Assembly: GCF_933775445.1 (NCBI RefSeq) | Contig: NC_065873.1 | Coordinates: 7,378,001-7,442,000, forward strand | Source of the DNA: Argentina anserina | Lineage: Eukaryota; Streptophyta; Magnoliopsida; Rosales; Rosaceae | DNA length: 64,000 nucleotides | Direction of reading: 5' to 3' | Shown: positions 1-12,519 of the stretch, in pieces | How positions within the stretch are numbered: the stretch's first letter is position 1 | Layout: each line of letters opens with the position of its first letter | Made by a program: the position numbers and the translations under genes | Notes under the pieces: generated by a model | Databases searched by the model: none | Seen by the model: the letters and a program-made list of their open reading frames with translations, nothing else | What the model was told of the DNA's origin: nothing

Positions 1-569
1 TAGACCATTTTAAGAGTAACTCTCAACATACATCATGTGAAAAGGAATCAGGTTCCAGAGTTGCCTGCTATTTTCATTAGTTTCCAGCCAATCGGGTGAA
101 GAAAAAACTGGAAAATTATTCTCAATTCCTCTCTCACCTTTTGGTGCAAGTATGCAACTCATATCAGATGACAAGAAATAGTTTTAAAACCTTAGTGACT
201 AATGTGTGAAGGAAATGATTACTAAGCTGAACAAATAAATTATTACACTCAGTTATCAGACCATGAGACCAGAAATCTATAATTCATAACCGGTCCGCTT
301 GGCTTGTACAGAGACACCAGTTGACCAGATGAATCCAAAACCACGGTTACTAGAGTTTCCATAATGGACACGTTCTCTGCCGTGGGTCAGCCAAAATGTA
401 ATTCTTATGGAGTAAGCATGTTAGTGAAAATGGATACAGCATAATGCGAGTATCCTCTTCTCTTTATTGACCAGCTCCTTATCTCCCTCACTTTCCTCTG
501 ACATAACTACTACTTTTCCTTCGTCATTCATAGAAACTACAGGAATCTGCACTGCAAGATATGTGAGTT
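1..569. other. Flanking DNA, no gene seen
   Basis: AT-rich sequence before the Tat retrotransposon. I see no convincing coding segment, RNA gene or repeat in it. Confidence 0.5.
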
Positions 570-980
570 AAATGTGTAGACATATGAAATTTAATGAAGT
601 AAATTATCTTCCTTAAATAATTAAATTGACCAAGAACCCGACAAAATTGCACACGTGACCCAAAAGTCAACAAAGTTTGTGCGGATCCGAATAAAACTCG
701 TGTCAGCACATAAACGGATTAGCGTAATTGAAGCTACATGATTCCGACTTAAATCGAAAAATTGAATATCATTGACGATTCAAAATGATAATCGGACATT
801 TGATTAAATTAATAAATTCTTTAACGGTTATAATTAAGTCAATTATTTTATATTTAATTTAGTTATGAGAATAACTAATTTTAATTTAATCGGAAAATAC
901 ATATTGATTTAATTATACAATTAAAGAAATTTATTATTTTAGTGTCATTAATATATTCTACAAAATAGAAACATTGACAT

Positions 981-988
981 TATAAATA
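981..988 (+). promoter_or_regulatory. TATA box in the Tat 5' LTR
   Basis: TATAAATA followed by CCCCC. The same motif is conserved at 15102-15109 in the 3' LTR, so this is probably the U3 promoter. Confidence 0.6.
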
Positions 989-1075
989 CCCCCATCAACA
1001 TGAAGAGAGGGGACTTGAGAAGAAGAGAGAAAATCACTTGAGCAAGATCACTCTCGAGAAGTCCCGAAATCTCCC

Positions 1076-1266
1076 AAGTCCACGAAGAATCGTCAAGCTA
1101 CCAAATCGCTCGTTCTTCAATAAATCCAAATTCAAACTCAAGTCCACGAAGAATCGTCAAGCTACCAAGTCGCTCGTTCTTTATCAATCCAAATCCAAAC
1201 TCAAGTTTATGAAGAATCGTCAAGCTACCAAATCGCTCGTTCTTCATCAAGTCCAAATCCAAACTC
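1076..1266 (+). repeat. 64-bp tandem repeat, 3 units
   Basis: Units start at 1076, 1140 and 1203, each beginning AAGTCCACGAAGAATCGTCA or a variant. The open frame at 1038-1370 is only the translation of this repeat. Confidence 0.9.
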
Positions 1267-1433
1267 AAATTCTCAAGATCAAGTGCATGTCACCCTGGAG
1301 CCAAGTTACATACGGAGATAGAATCAAAGGAATTCACAAAGATTGTAACCCCGCGCTTGATTATCAATAAATCACATTTTATTTGTACACGTGTCTGCAT
1401 TCTCATTTGTTTTCAGATTTTCATTCTACAAAT

Positions 1434-1451
1434 TGGCACGCCTAGTGGGAC
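1434..1451 (+). other. Primer binding site of the Tat element
   Basis: TGGCACGCCTAGTGGGAC begins three bases after the 5' LTR end, the expected position and TGG start for a tRNA-primed minus-strand site. I did not determine the matching tRNA. Confidence 0.7.
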
Positions 1452-1504
1452 ATTTTTGGCCTCTCATCTCCTTCTCCGAAGAAATCTTCAAATTCGTTTG
1501 TGCG

Positions 1505-3391
1505 ATGGCTTCCAAGAACAACCAAGCTGTTCCATCGACGAAACCCAAGTTCACAACCGCGAGGTCAAAGGAGAGGCTGAGCCGGTCAAGAAATCCAAAC
1601 AAACATTCTCCAAATCAAAGAGTGAACCGATTGCCCTTGTTACCTAGAGAGTGGCTAGAGCTCAACCCACAACATTTATGGCACTTGCTAGTAAGCCTCG
1701 TCAACCAATGATCACCTTGGAGAGCTTGGGAGCAATAAATCATGCCTCTGAGAGTGGGAAGAAACAAGCGTCGAAAGAGAAGGAGCCAAAGCATCAATCT
1801 CCTCTATCCGTTCATGGTGATGGCCCTATCCTGGAAGACGTTTTCTCTGATGATGAATCAAGCACGGCATCATACCATGGAAGTCCCAAAGAAGATGGCG
1901 ATAACTTTCATTCTATGGCGCATGAATCCTCTTCTGACAATGCGTAGGTCTTGGTGACGGGGGCATCCATGATCGAGGAGCAACTCTCCAATCTATTTGA
2001 GATGGTTTAAAAACTCACCCGAACGGTTGAAGAAAAGGATGTGCAAATTGCTGAACTTTATAGCAAGTTGGAAGATCACGATGCTGAGAACTCCACCAAA
2101 GGGTCACCTGGCAGGAGCAAAGTAAATGAAAAGGGAGAAACGTCCAAGAACGATGGCGACTCGCTTGGTTCCTTATCACTCCAGCAATTGCAAGACATCA
2201 TCACCAACTCAATTCGGGCACAATATGGAGGTCATTCTCGTGACTCCCTCACTTACTCCAAACCTTACACTAAGAGAATCGACATCTTAAGGATGCCGCT
2301 GGGGTATCAGCCACCAACGTTCCAACAATTTCAAGGTAAAGGGAACCCAAAGCAACACGTCGCCCACTTTGTGGAGACTTGTAGTAACGCCGGGACAGAA
2401 TGCGATCACCTTGTCAAGTAGTTTGTTCGCTCGTTGAAGGGAAATGTCTTTGAGTGGTATAATGACTTAGAGCCGGAATATGTTGACAGTTGGGACCAAA
2501 TGGAGCGCGAGTTCCTCAATCGATTCTATAGTACAAGGCGGACGGTGAGCATGATGGAGCTAACTAACACGAAGCAACGAAAGGATGAACGCACGGTCAA
2601 CTACATCAATAGATGACACTTACTTAGCCTTGATTGCAAGGATCGACTATCAGAGGTGTCAGCCGTTGAAATGTGCATCCAAAGCATGCACTTTGATTTG
2701 CTATACATCTTGCAAGGAATTAAGCCTCGTTCTTTCGAAGAGTTGGCTACTCGAGCACACGACATGGAGCTAAGCTTGGCAAGTCATAAGGGAAAGAATG
2801 AGTACATGGTTGACCAATGAAAAGACAAAGTCTTCGGAAGCAGATTTGACAAGGTTGTGAAGAAGCCTTCCAAAGAATCAATGGTCATCAATACTGCTCC
2901 AGTTAAGATCTCTATGCGGGATAAGAAGGAGTTCAATAAGGTGGAACCTCCTCGAACCTACAATAGGAGTAAACGCACATTGAAAGAGATGGAGCGAAAC
3001 ACATACCCATTCCCAGACTCTGATGTGGCGGGCATGTCAGAGGATCTGCTCGAAAACAAGATAATAGATCTTCCGGAGTGCAAGCGTCCAGAAGAAATGC
3101 ATCGAGTCAATGATCCGAAGTATTACAAATATCATCGCCTCGTTAGTCACCCTATAGAGAAGTGCTCTGTTCTCAAGGATTTGATAATGAATCTCGCCAA
3201 GAAAGGGAGGATTGAGCTGGACGTTGACGACGTTGCTGAAGTCAATTGCACTACCGCTACATTCGGGTCGTTCGAGCCAGTTCCACTCTATTTTCACCCA
3301 ATAAAAGCACCGTCCCATTTCACAAAGGATGAGCGCGAACATAAGAATACCAAAGAAGTTAAAGAATGTCCTGCTTCCACACCTATCCTCT
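1505..3391 (+). pseudogene. Tat gag, disrupted
   Basis: Encodes the structural capsid protein of the retrotransposon. The coding frame from the ATG at 1505 is broken by shifts and stops, for example at 1945, 2419, 2614 and 2818. The core at about 2290-2620 (LGYQPPTFQQFQGKGNPKQH, then FEWYNDLEPEYVDSWDQMER) matches the retrotransposon gag domain: a segment that packages a short Phe/Trp-rich core, followed by NYINR. 2857-3391 is the best preserved part (178 codons) and includes KYYKYHRLVSHPIEKCSVLK, typical of the C-terminal region of Tat gag proteins. No product is expected. Confidence 0.8.
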
Positions 3392-3729
3392 AAGTGGACC
3401 CTAATGCCAATGATGAAGGATGGATATTGGTCACCCGGAGAAGAACTCGCAAAGGTATGATGTCAAACTCACCGGTTTCCCAACCAAGTCATAAGAAATC
3501 ACCTCCACGATGGGAGGAGAACGGACGAGGACGTTTTGAAACGAAAGTCGTTCCATATTTGTGGAAGCCTCTTCGCCGGAACTTGTCAATAGAGCAATTT
3601 CCTACAAAACAACTAAAGGTCACTTCAATGGCCACAAGTTGTGAAATCAACTCCAAAGAAGATGAAGAGCCTGAAGCAAGATAAATAGGTGCAAGTCAAG
3701 TGTTAAACAAAAATGAGGTGTTGAAATAA

Positions 3730-4210
3730 TTGAAGAGTCTACCTTTCCAACTTAGCCTCTCTGACTTGATGCAATTGTCAAAATCAACGAGATGCGCACT
3801 TGTGGAGTTGCTTATCGACGTAGGAAAACACTCCACAAGCATGAAGGAATGTGGCGCGTGTGATGCATATTGTGATACCATTCACTTCACAGACGATGAC
3901 CTCCAATTGTGCTCTAAGCCACATAATCGCCATCTTTTTGTAACAGGGTGCATACGAGAGCGGAAGTTGAATCGCATGCTCATAGACTGAGGGTCAGCAG
4001 TAAATATCATGCCCAAGTTAACCATGTCTCAACTCGGCCTCAACGTTGATGAGTTATCAAGGAGTCGTCTCATGATCCAAGGTTCCAACCAAGGAGGACA
4101 AAGAGCGATAGGGATGATCAGACTAGATGTAGACATTGGAGAGCTAAAATCAAACACCTTGTTCCATGTCATCGATGCGAAGACCTCGTACAACTTGTTA
4201 TTGGGATGAC
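3730..4210 (+). pseudogene. Tat protease, disrupted
   Basis: Aspartic protease segment of the polyprotein. The active-site region reads MLID-stop-GSAVNIMP (about 3976-4014), so the position beside the catalytic Asp is now a stop. It is followed by a conserved stretch with QGSNQGGQRAIG and ending YNLLLG-stop-P at 4207. In relatives the latter stop is an Arg codon, consistent with CGA to TGA. The stop inside the catalytic motif means no active enzyme. Confidence 0.75.
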
Positions 4211-4245
4211 CATAGAAATGGCATCGTGCCATCCACTTTACACTA

Positions 4246-6480
4246 ATGCTTCAAGTTCTATCGCGAATGTGTGAAAACTGTGGTAGGAGATACCAAACCA
4301 TTCCAAATCAAAAGACGTTGAATTTCATGGTGAAGTGTTGCAAAAAGTCTCATCTGAAGCAACAACATCATCTGCGGAAAGAAAAGTCAGCCATGCCTTT
4401 CCAGTCCTTCGCTATATTCCGAAGTCTAGACGAAGGGAGGGGGAGTCGCCATTTGTGGGGGACAAAGTCACAAGAGAGCCCACGAAAATTAAAAGATGAT
4501 GATGTGAAATTGTTGAAGGAGGAGTCAACATTGCCATTAATAAAGGTGATCAACCGAAATCCTACAAAGCAGCCACTAAAGGGGTTTGTCAAACCAATTC
4601 AAGGTAAGACGGAACATGGATTGTTTCCCAAGAAAAGAACAAGTGAAGGGTTCGACCCTAACGCATACAAGCTGTTAGAAAATGCTGGATACGACTTTAG
4701 TTCATCAAGCAAAAAGGACGACCAAGCTGCAGCAAAGATGGCGCATGAGCTTGATGAGTCACAAAAGAAGTTAAGAGAGCAAGGGGTAACATTTGATTCT
4801 TCTAAAGCTAGTCTCGGTTTCACTTCGAACAAGCCAATCAAAATTTTAGGAAGAAGAAGGGCGGAACGAGGCAATGTTCAACATATCAGTGTCGAGGTGG
4901 TTGAAGAGAAGAGTCAAGAGGTCCAGTCAACCCCTCGCATTTCATTGTTCAATCGCATTCGTCCAGGTTCCCGAAGAGAAACATTTGAACGTATCGAAGG
5001 GTCAATCACAAAGGCGTCAGTTTTTGACCATGTGAAGATGACATCAAGTAGAGGTTCAGTCTTAATTCACATCGGTAGTACAACTACTTGGACTTCCGTA
5101 TTCAAAAGGATGTTAAGTTCAGACAAAGATAAGAAAGAGTCAAACCCCATTCCGCGAAAGCCTGCATTGGAAATGATCCAAGCACCTAAGGAACGACAAA
5201 TATGCAAGAGGAAAACGACTTGTAGTCGACCAGAGAGCAAAGAAATCTGAAATCTTATCCCGTCACGCATGAAGAGGCATTGTGTGTTAGAAGTGGATTC
5301 CATGGATCAACTCAAAGTGAAGCAACATACCATCATATTCACTGGCCAAAAAGGATATAGCAACCTCGATAATGGCGATGAGGATGACATTATCCAAACC
5401 TCTTATGTCACGGTGGCAGAAGCAAATGATGTAGAGGAAGACGGCCATGAAGATTTTGAAATTGAAGTAGACGAAGCTCCTCCAGAACTTGAAGACGGGG
5501 GGCAAGCCACTATGGACGAACTTAAGGAGATTAACTTCGGAACAGAAGAAGACCCAAGACCTATTTTTGTGAGTGCGTCTTTAAGTTCTGAAGAAGAAAA
5601 AGAATATATTGATCTGTTGCTCGAGTACAAAGATGTCTTTGCTTGGACGTACAAAGAAATGCTTGGCCTGTATCCAAAGGTAGCAGTTCATCGACTTGCT
5701 GTCAAACCGGAGGCTCGGCCAACCAAGCAAATACAAAAACGCTTTCGAACATAACTTATTCCTCAAATTGAAGCAAAAGTTAATAAGTTGATTTCCGCAG
5801 GCTTCATTAGAGAGGTTCAGTATCCCAAGTGGATCGCAAACATTGTTCCTGTCAAGAAGAAGAACTGACAAATCCGCGTTTGTGTAGATTTTCGTGACTT
5901 AAATGAGGCATGTCCAAAAGATGATTTCCCTCTGCCAATCATAGAGCTCATTGTGGATGCGACAACCGGGCATGAGGTTTTGTCATTCATGGACGGATCA
6001 TCATGTTACAACCAGAAATGGATGGTCTTAGAGGATGAGGAACTCACTGCATTTCGAACTCCCAAAGGAATTTATTGCTATAAGGTCATGCCATTCGGGT
6101 TTAAAAATGCCGGTGCAACGTACCAACGCGCTATGCAGAAAATTTTCTGTGACATGCTGCACAAATATGTAGAATGCTATGTTGATGATTTGGTTGTCAA
6201 ACCAAAGAAAAGAAGTGATCACCTGCAAGATCTATGAAGAGTGTTCGACAAGTTACGCAAATACCAGTTAAAAATGAATCCTTTGAAGTGTGGCTTCGGC
6301 GTTAGTTCTGGAAAATTTCTTAGATTCATCGTGAAGCACCGAGGCATCGAGGTAGACCAATCCAAAATTAAAGCCATCTAGGAAATGCCAAAGCCAAGAA
6401 ATTTGCGCGAGTTGAAAAGCCTCCAAGGACGACTTGCCTTCATCAGACGGTTCATATCGAAAATGGTGGGCCGTTGCCAA
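4246..6480 (+). pseudogene. Tat linker and reverse transcriptase, disrupted
   Basis: A 334-codon open linker (4246-5247) is followed by the segment leading into RT (PPELEDGGQATMDELKE near 5480-5530, EYKDVFAWTYKEM near 5625) and the RT core. RT motifs are visible: RVCVDFRDLNEACPKDDFPL (about 5877-5935), FMDGSSCYN, MPFGFKNAGATYQRAM, and the catalytic YVDD in CYVDDLVVK (about 6176-6202). Stops interrupt the core at about 5752, 5866, 6235 and 6379. Several fit C-to-T change (CAG to TAG, CGA to TGA), as expected for methylated transposon DNA, though not all do. Confidence 0.88.
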
Positions 6481-6569
6481 CCATTCAGTCGACTCATGAA
6501 GAAAGATGTTCCATTTGTATGGGATGAACCTTGTCGCAATGCTTTTGAGAGCATAACGAAATACCTAGC

Positions 6570-7437
6570 GAATCCTCCGGTGTTGGGTGCACCTATCGCC
6601 GTGAAACCTCTTATACTTTACATCGCGGCTCAAGAGAGATCACTTGGGGCCTTTCTTGCCCAAGAAAATGAAGCCAAAAAAGAGAAAGCCTTGTACTACT
6701 TAAGTCGGACCCTCACCGGACCTGAGCTGAATTATCCGTCGATAGCAAAGATGTGTCTTGCACTCGTCTTCGCCATTCAAAAGTTGAGGCATTACATGCA
6801 AGCTTACACAATGCACTTGGTGGCGCGAGCCGATCCATTTAAGTTCATATTATCTAAACCAGTTCTAACTGGGGCGCATGGCTAAGTGGGCATTACTATT
6901 ACCAATACGATATTGTATATGTGCCCGCTAAAGCAGTGAAAGGACAGGCGTTGGCCGACTTCCCGGCATACCACCCTATTCCAGCGGATTGGGAAATCTC
7001 AAATGAATTCCCGGACGAGGAAGTTTTCCTTGCAGAGATCCTCTCTACTTGGAAGATGTTTTTCGATGGCTCATCTAGGGCAAACAGAGTAGGGGCTGGT
7101 GTTATCTTTGTCTCTCCACAAAAATAAATATTGCCTTATTCTTTCACTCTTGGGGAACTGTGCTCCAACAATGTCGCAGAGTACCAAGCTTTGATCATGG
7201 GATTGCAAATAACATTAGAAATTGAAATCCAAAGTCTTGAAGTGTACGGAGACTCGAAGTTGGCGATTGGTCAACTGCTCACTAATTACGAGGTCAAGAA
7301 GGAAAATTTAGTACCTTATTTCCAACTCGCCACACAACTCTTGAAGGTCTTTGATAATGTTACACTCATACATGTGCCACGGAAAGAAAATCAAATGGCA
7401 GACGCATTGGCAAACTTGGCGACAACTTTAGCATTGT
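6570..7437 (+). pseudogene. Tat dual RNase H region, disrupted
   Basis: Two RNase H modules lie in tandem. The first (about 6590-6883) is the ordinary Ty3/gypsy type, with LGAFLAQENEAKKEKALYYL and LNYPSIAKMCLALVFAIQKL. The second (about 7056-7437) is the archaeal-like type, with MFFDGSSRANRVGAGVIF, NNVAEYQALIMGLQ and VYGDSKLAIGQL, then PRKENQMADALANLA. A second RNase H is diagnostic of the Tat clade. Stops at about 6883 and 7125 break the frame. Confidence 0.87.
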
Positions 7438-7439
7438 CT

Positions 7440-8801
7440 GGAGACGAAATTTTGGACATCCCAATTTTCCAAAGGTGGGTCATGACAACAAAACCTTCAC
7501 TCCAGTGTGCTAGTTCTCATGTAGTGTCAGTTTACACCATTGATGTTAAATATTGGAAGCATCCTTTTATCGACTACTTTGAGCACAACAAGCTTCCTGA
7601 AGATTCGAAGCAAAGGTGGAGCATCAAGAGGCGAGCACCGCGCTTACTCTACTACAAAGAAACTTTATATCGGAGGTCATTTTCCGGAGTACTTCATCGA
7701 TACTTGGAAAAAGATGAAGCGGTTAAAGCCATGGAATAGGTTCATTCTGGAGTGTGTGGAGCACATCAGTTAGGACCGAAGTTACATTTTCAAGTAAGAC
7801 GACTAGGGTATTATTGGCCCGCCATGGTCAAGGATTGTATGGATTATGCACAAAAATACCAAGCTTGTCAGTTTCATACCAACTTCATTCATCAGCCACC
7901 TGAGCCGTTGCATCCGACAATTGCTTCGCACGCATTTGACGTATGGGGAATGGATGCAACCGGACCCATCACTTCGAAATCATCGGCCGGTCATATGTAC
8001 ATTCTGGCAGCCACGGATTCATTCTCAAAGTGGGCAGAGGCGATACCACTGAAAGAAATAAAGAAAGAAAATGTTGTGTACTTCATTACGGGAAGCATTA
8101 TACAACGCTATGGTATACCACAGTGCATCATCACAGACAACGCCAAATATTTCTCGAATACCGCAACAGAAAAGTTGAGCAAGAAATTCCACTTCAAGCT
8201 TCACCTTTCTTCGATATACAACGCCCCGACAAATGGTTTGGCAGAAACATTCAATAAAACGCTTTGTAACATTCTGAAGAAAACTGCCAACAAGAAGTAG
8301 AGGGATTGGCATGAGAAATTGAGCGAAGCTCTCTGGGCTTATAGAACGACGTATCGGACAGCCACAAATGCTACACCTTATTCTCTCGTCTATGGTGTCA
8401 AAGCCATGTTACCATTAGAGAAAGAAATTTCGTTATTGAGAATCGCTTTAGAAGAAGGTCTCACAAATGAGGAAAATGTCAAGTTGCACCTACAAGAGTT
8501 AGAAGTTTTGGACGAGAAGAGGCTTGATGCACAACAACACCTGGAATGCTACCAAGCTCGGATGTCACACACCTTCAACAAAGGTGTTCGACCGCGGTCA
8601 TTTCAAGTTGATGATTTAGTTCTTGCTGTTCAAAGACCCATCATTATGACACACAAGACTGACTCCAAATTCAAGTCAAAGTGGGATGGTCATTACGTCG
8701 TCAAAGAAGTATACACCAATAGAGCTTACAAAATTGTGGCGGAAGACGGTCTGAGGATCGATCCTATTAACGGCAAGTTCTTGAAGAAATACTATGCTTG
8801 A
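7440..8801 (+). pseudogene. Tat integrase, disrupted
   Basis: Catalyses insertion of the cDNA in live relatives. The HHCC zinc-binding end is seen at about 7742-7890, after a stop at 7737. The catalytic core follows: GMDATGP (first Asp, about 7950), TDNAKYF (second Asp) and NGLAETFNKT (Glu), so the DDE triad itself survives. A stop at 8298 separates this from the C-terminal part (8319-8801, 160 codons), which ends in the chromatin-facing tail FKSKWDGHYVVKEVYTNRAY. Downstream is a (AAT)n run, then no sense coding. Confidence 0.86.
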
Positions 8802-9115
8802 AAATATCAAAGTATGCTCTAAGTCTGCACGAGCATAAAATGCACAAGACAAATGATAATAATAATAATAATAAAAACTCTTGAACTACGTGATGACTTG
8901 ATTCCTTCTTTAGAAGGATATGTAGGCAGCTTGAGAATAACAATCTAAAGTTCAGTCACACCAAAATAAAAATAAGGGTTTGTCCATCAAATAACATAGA
9001 AAATTCTTATTTCATTGATAGTAAGTTGATTTTGAAAATCAACTTATTACAAGATGATTGAAAAAAAAAACATATAACAAAAAAAAGGGCAAGTCTCGAT
9101 CATTCAAGTCAGCTA
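8802..9115. other. Non-coding spacer after Tat integrase
   Basis: AT-rich spacer with a short ATA repeat (about 8853-8875) and A-rich tracts (about 9060-9090). It lies between the ends of the converging sense and antisense reading frames and could hold both poly(A) regions. Confidence 0.4.
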
Positions 9116-12100
9116 TCATATCCAGGTCAAACCCTTGAAGCTACTACGATGTTCTTCAAAACTAGCTCGCAACTTCTTTGCCTCTTCAATCTCTGCTGTA
9201 GTCAATTTTAGAATCACTCGGATTTGACACATCTTCTGTTCTAGATCAACAAGTCTCGCATCGTGAAGAACTGCATCTAGCGAGTCCAACGTCTGCCCTA
9301 GCTTCTGTTGTTCTTTCTTCTAATTCTCAAGGCACTCAAGCGTAGATTGATGCTGATCAAAAGTAATTTGTCGAATTTCTTAAGCTGTCTTGATTTTGGA
9401 CTCTGTCTCTGCCAATTTTTGGGCATTTGTGCCCATGACGCATTTGTGAGTGCATGCAAGTCTTGCCGAGTCATACAAGGTAACGCTTGTCATCAACTAC
9501 TCCAATTTGTTTTTTATTGTTGATGGGTCGACTTTATATTTGCAAAGTTCATTCGTCAACATATCAAGCTCATTCTTCCCAGCAATAATCATCTTTAGAG
9601 AATACGTCGTTATCAAGCCTTCTATCTTTACACAAACTTCCGCATCTACTCGTATGCGGATATCGCGAAGCCATTAAATTGTATCCACTATCACAATATC
9701 GCACACAAAAGCTTCAGGAAATATTGTTCTTTCTGAAGGCTTTGTACTCTCCGTCGCCACGGACAAACCTGAAGAAAAAAAATTATTGAAGAAATACGGG
9801 AAAATAATATATAAATATGTTCGCGTGTACCTCGCTGATCAACTGGTTGTGGTTCACTCTCCTTTAGACGTAGTTCTTTTTCTGGGAGAGTATTAGCTGC
9901 ACACTCCTCAAAAGGATATTGAACGCCGTCACCTAAGCAGACTTCATCAAAATAACCGATATCTTCAAGCTGGGAGGAACAAAATTGAGTCAAGTCGGCA
10001 ATAAGTGAACTGTTGAATATGATACATTCAACATATTTAAATGGGACAGAGTACAAAAGCAACTACAACAAAAAAATTTACCTCAACATGAGCATGCACG
10101 AGTTTTGAAAGACCAGGAGCATCCCCAAGAAAATTGCCGCCAAGATCAAAATTAGCATTGAGATTGTAGTAAATAGGGCCAAGATCAGCATCATCCCACT
10201 TTTGACGTTTGAAACGCACGTCACTATGGGTACTACTGCTGCTTCTGCTATGCCTTCTGGATGTAGCAATCTTCTCCTTCGGCCTGGGGCTAAAATCTGA
10301 TGCATCTTCGATTCCTTCCAAAACTGGAGGAGGTGGAATCTGATAGTTATCAACCGGAAGCAAAGCTTCGGCAGAAACAAAAATTTGAAGAGGAGTTGTC
10401 ACATAGTTGTCTCGTTTAGCTTTTGGAGGCTCTTGTTGCGGCAAATTCACAATGGTTATCTTCATAGGCTTCTTCAATGCACGATGATGGACTTTGAACC
10501 ACCATCGGACGTAGTCCAGAGTAACCATAAACTTCGTGATGTCGCTTTTCATAGGCAGGATTACCTCATTCTTTGTGCCAAGCTTCGTCAAACTATCCCA
10601 AAACGAGTATGTCTGAGCCAAAGTTACGGGCCGATGATCTTCGTGGGAACCTCAGGGAACACCCTGAACATATCTGAATTGTCGGCTGAATCGTTGAGGG
10701 CTATAGGTTTCGACTACTCGCCGACTATCTTGTCGCAAGGACACAAATCCGGAGCGAAGACTAATCAGATAGGCAGAATCCGAATGAGAGGCTCCATGGG
10801 TGTCAACAACCAGTTTGCGCACACTCAGGACTTTGGCACGTCATCACAACCAGTGAACAAGGCACGGGCTTGCCCATCCTCGAAATCTGTTGCCGAAAAT
10901 TCCCCTGAAATATGGACCATCAAGGGCCTGAAGCTTTCTGGATGCCGAAAGAAGAAATGGGTGCCAAAATATTCGCCCAACCACCTATACAAGCAATGAA
11001 AAGGAAGCGCGATTGGACAGCTTCCTGGATCATTAGAGACAGATATGGCATTCAAACCCTGATATATACTCGCCAATACGGGAACCGCCAAACAATAGTT
11101 TTGACCTCGGGACATTCTGTGAGCGATCCTAAAAACTCTTGGACGAATAAAACCTGCATCATTCTTCGGGTAAACATATTTCATGCTTGCTTCTTCTACG
11201 CTTAAATCCTCGAATGGTGAAAGGTCTTCCAGAGTTCGCTGGCGAATTCCCGAAACGACGCCTGATGGATTGTGAGTACTAGCGGGCACGTCCCTCTTTT
11301 TCGTGTACTCTTGGCGGGAGGTCTCTTGTATCTCATCTTGCATTTATACCAATATTGTATCCATGTAGTTATCTTCACGTTGCTACGCTCTCTCTTGCAC
11401 AATCTATGGTAAGCAAGAAACAAATAACGACAGCTTTTAGGGATGAGAAGCTCTCGTTCTTTGCTCTTTGCAGAAAACTCACCAATGGGTGGAATGACTT
11501 CTTCATAAAACCTACCAAGGATAGGCAAGCCTCCAATATGCTCAAGGTCCAAAACTTATATACACATCTCTCCTTGCGATGTGTGTAAAGTGTTCGTAGC
11601 AGTGCACCAATATTCACAAAAAGCTTGCACCACGGGAGCAACACGATCATAGGTGAATAATGACGCAAACACTGCTCGATAGAGGCCCACCTTCTTGATG
11701 AGGTCTTTGTTTCGGCTTAATACATCTTCTACCCACTCCCAGTAACACTATGTATACGTAAAGCCGTCGGTAGTTTGAAACGTACCCCATCGCACAGAGT
11801 TGTTGGATATAGAGTTGTTGAGAAGCTTGAATGACACCATAAGAGCATCTTTGTCAGGATGTGCAGACTTCAACATCAAAACGTCTGAACTTAGCTCCTC
11901 GTTGCCTGACTTGGGTGATTGGAAGCTGGCTACTTGGTAATTCACTGCGTAAGTCCAATGCGAGACGGGAGTTGAGCTGCCATAGAATGGAGCTTTAAAG
12001 GCGAATGGCCCAGTGAGAGAGGGGTATACGGTTAAAGTGGTGCCTTCTTGTTGCTCATCTTTAACATTGTCGAGGATAGTGATCGTCTCGTCCTTAAAAC

Positions 12101-12116
12101 TCTTGAAAGCCGCCAT
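9116..12116 (-). pseudogene. Antisense plant mobile domain (PMD) ORF of the Tat element
   Basis: Coding remnants run opposite to gag-pol. The start at 12116 opens MAAFKSFKDETITILDNVK. After an in-frame stop near 11748 come YWEWVEDVLSRNKDLIKKVG and SLFTYDRVAPVVQAFCEYW (about 11590-11745). Next is GGLPILGRFYEEVIPPIGEF (near 11530), then FDSLTK-like and PLPFHCLYRWLGEYFGTHFF segments at 10825-11343. A charged linker (10037-10621) and a coiled-coil-like tail ending at a TGA at 9116-9118 complete it. These match the aminotransferase-like plant mobile domain family, known as an extra antisense ORF in Tat elements. Several frame breaks make it a pseudogene. Its role in live elements is unproven. Confidence 0.78.
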
Positions 12117-12296
12117 GGTGAATGTGATGCGTAAAGCCTAAAACGCTTTTATTGAGTGCTGTCAAGTTTATGAAATGAAAGCAGTCAAGCGATTAGGTCG
12201 TTTACGTTCTTCAAATTCACAAGAAATCAACGCGTTTCGAAAGCAGTCGAATGGCTAGATTGACCGCGGCTCTCAGATTATTGTCAAAATCCTACA

Positions 12297-12420
12297 AAAA
12301 AAAGGTCAAAGTCAGAAAAAATCAAAAGTTAAAGTCAGACTAAAAAAAAAGGGGTCAAGGTCTGAAAAAAAAATCAAAAGTCAAAGTCAAACTAAAGAAA
12401 AGGTCAAAGTCAGACCAGTA
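12297..12420 (+). repeat. Short tandem repeat in the Tat 3' region
   Basis: Degenerate units of about 20-30 bp based on AAAGGTCAAAGTCAGACT, separated by A runs. Tandem repeats in the 3' untranslated region are a known feature of Tat elements. Confidence 0.65.
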
Positions 12421-12519
12421 AAAACAACTGGTTGCACTAAAGCACAACCGCACTGAATGATTCAATTATACTGCTCTCGGCTCTACTCCGATCCCCTTGT
12501 GTTTTTACCTAACAATGGA

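Larger units (their letters stand above)
575..1430 (+). repeat. 5' LTR of the Tat element
   Basis: Starts TGTAGACATA and ends TTCTACA. From TGCACACGTG (648) onward it is closely related to the 3' LTR. The first 70 bases differ, apparently because each LTR gained a different short insertion. It has three units of a 64-bp repeat, against six in the 3' LTR, which accounts for nearly all of the length difference in the shared part. Confidence 0.82.

Noticed and set aside
1038..1370. 110-codon ORF
   Set aside because: It is the translation of the 64-bp LTR repeat; the same is true of 15159-15638.
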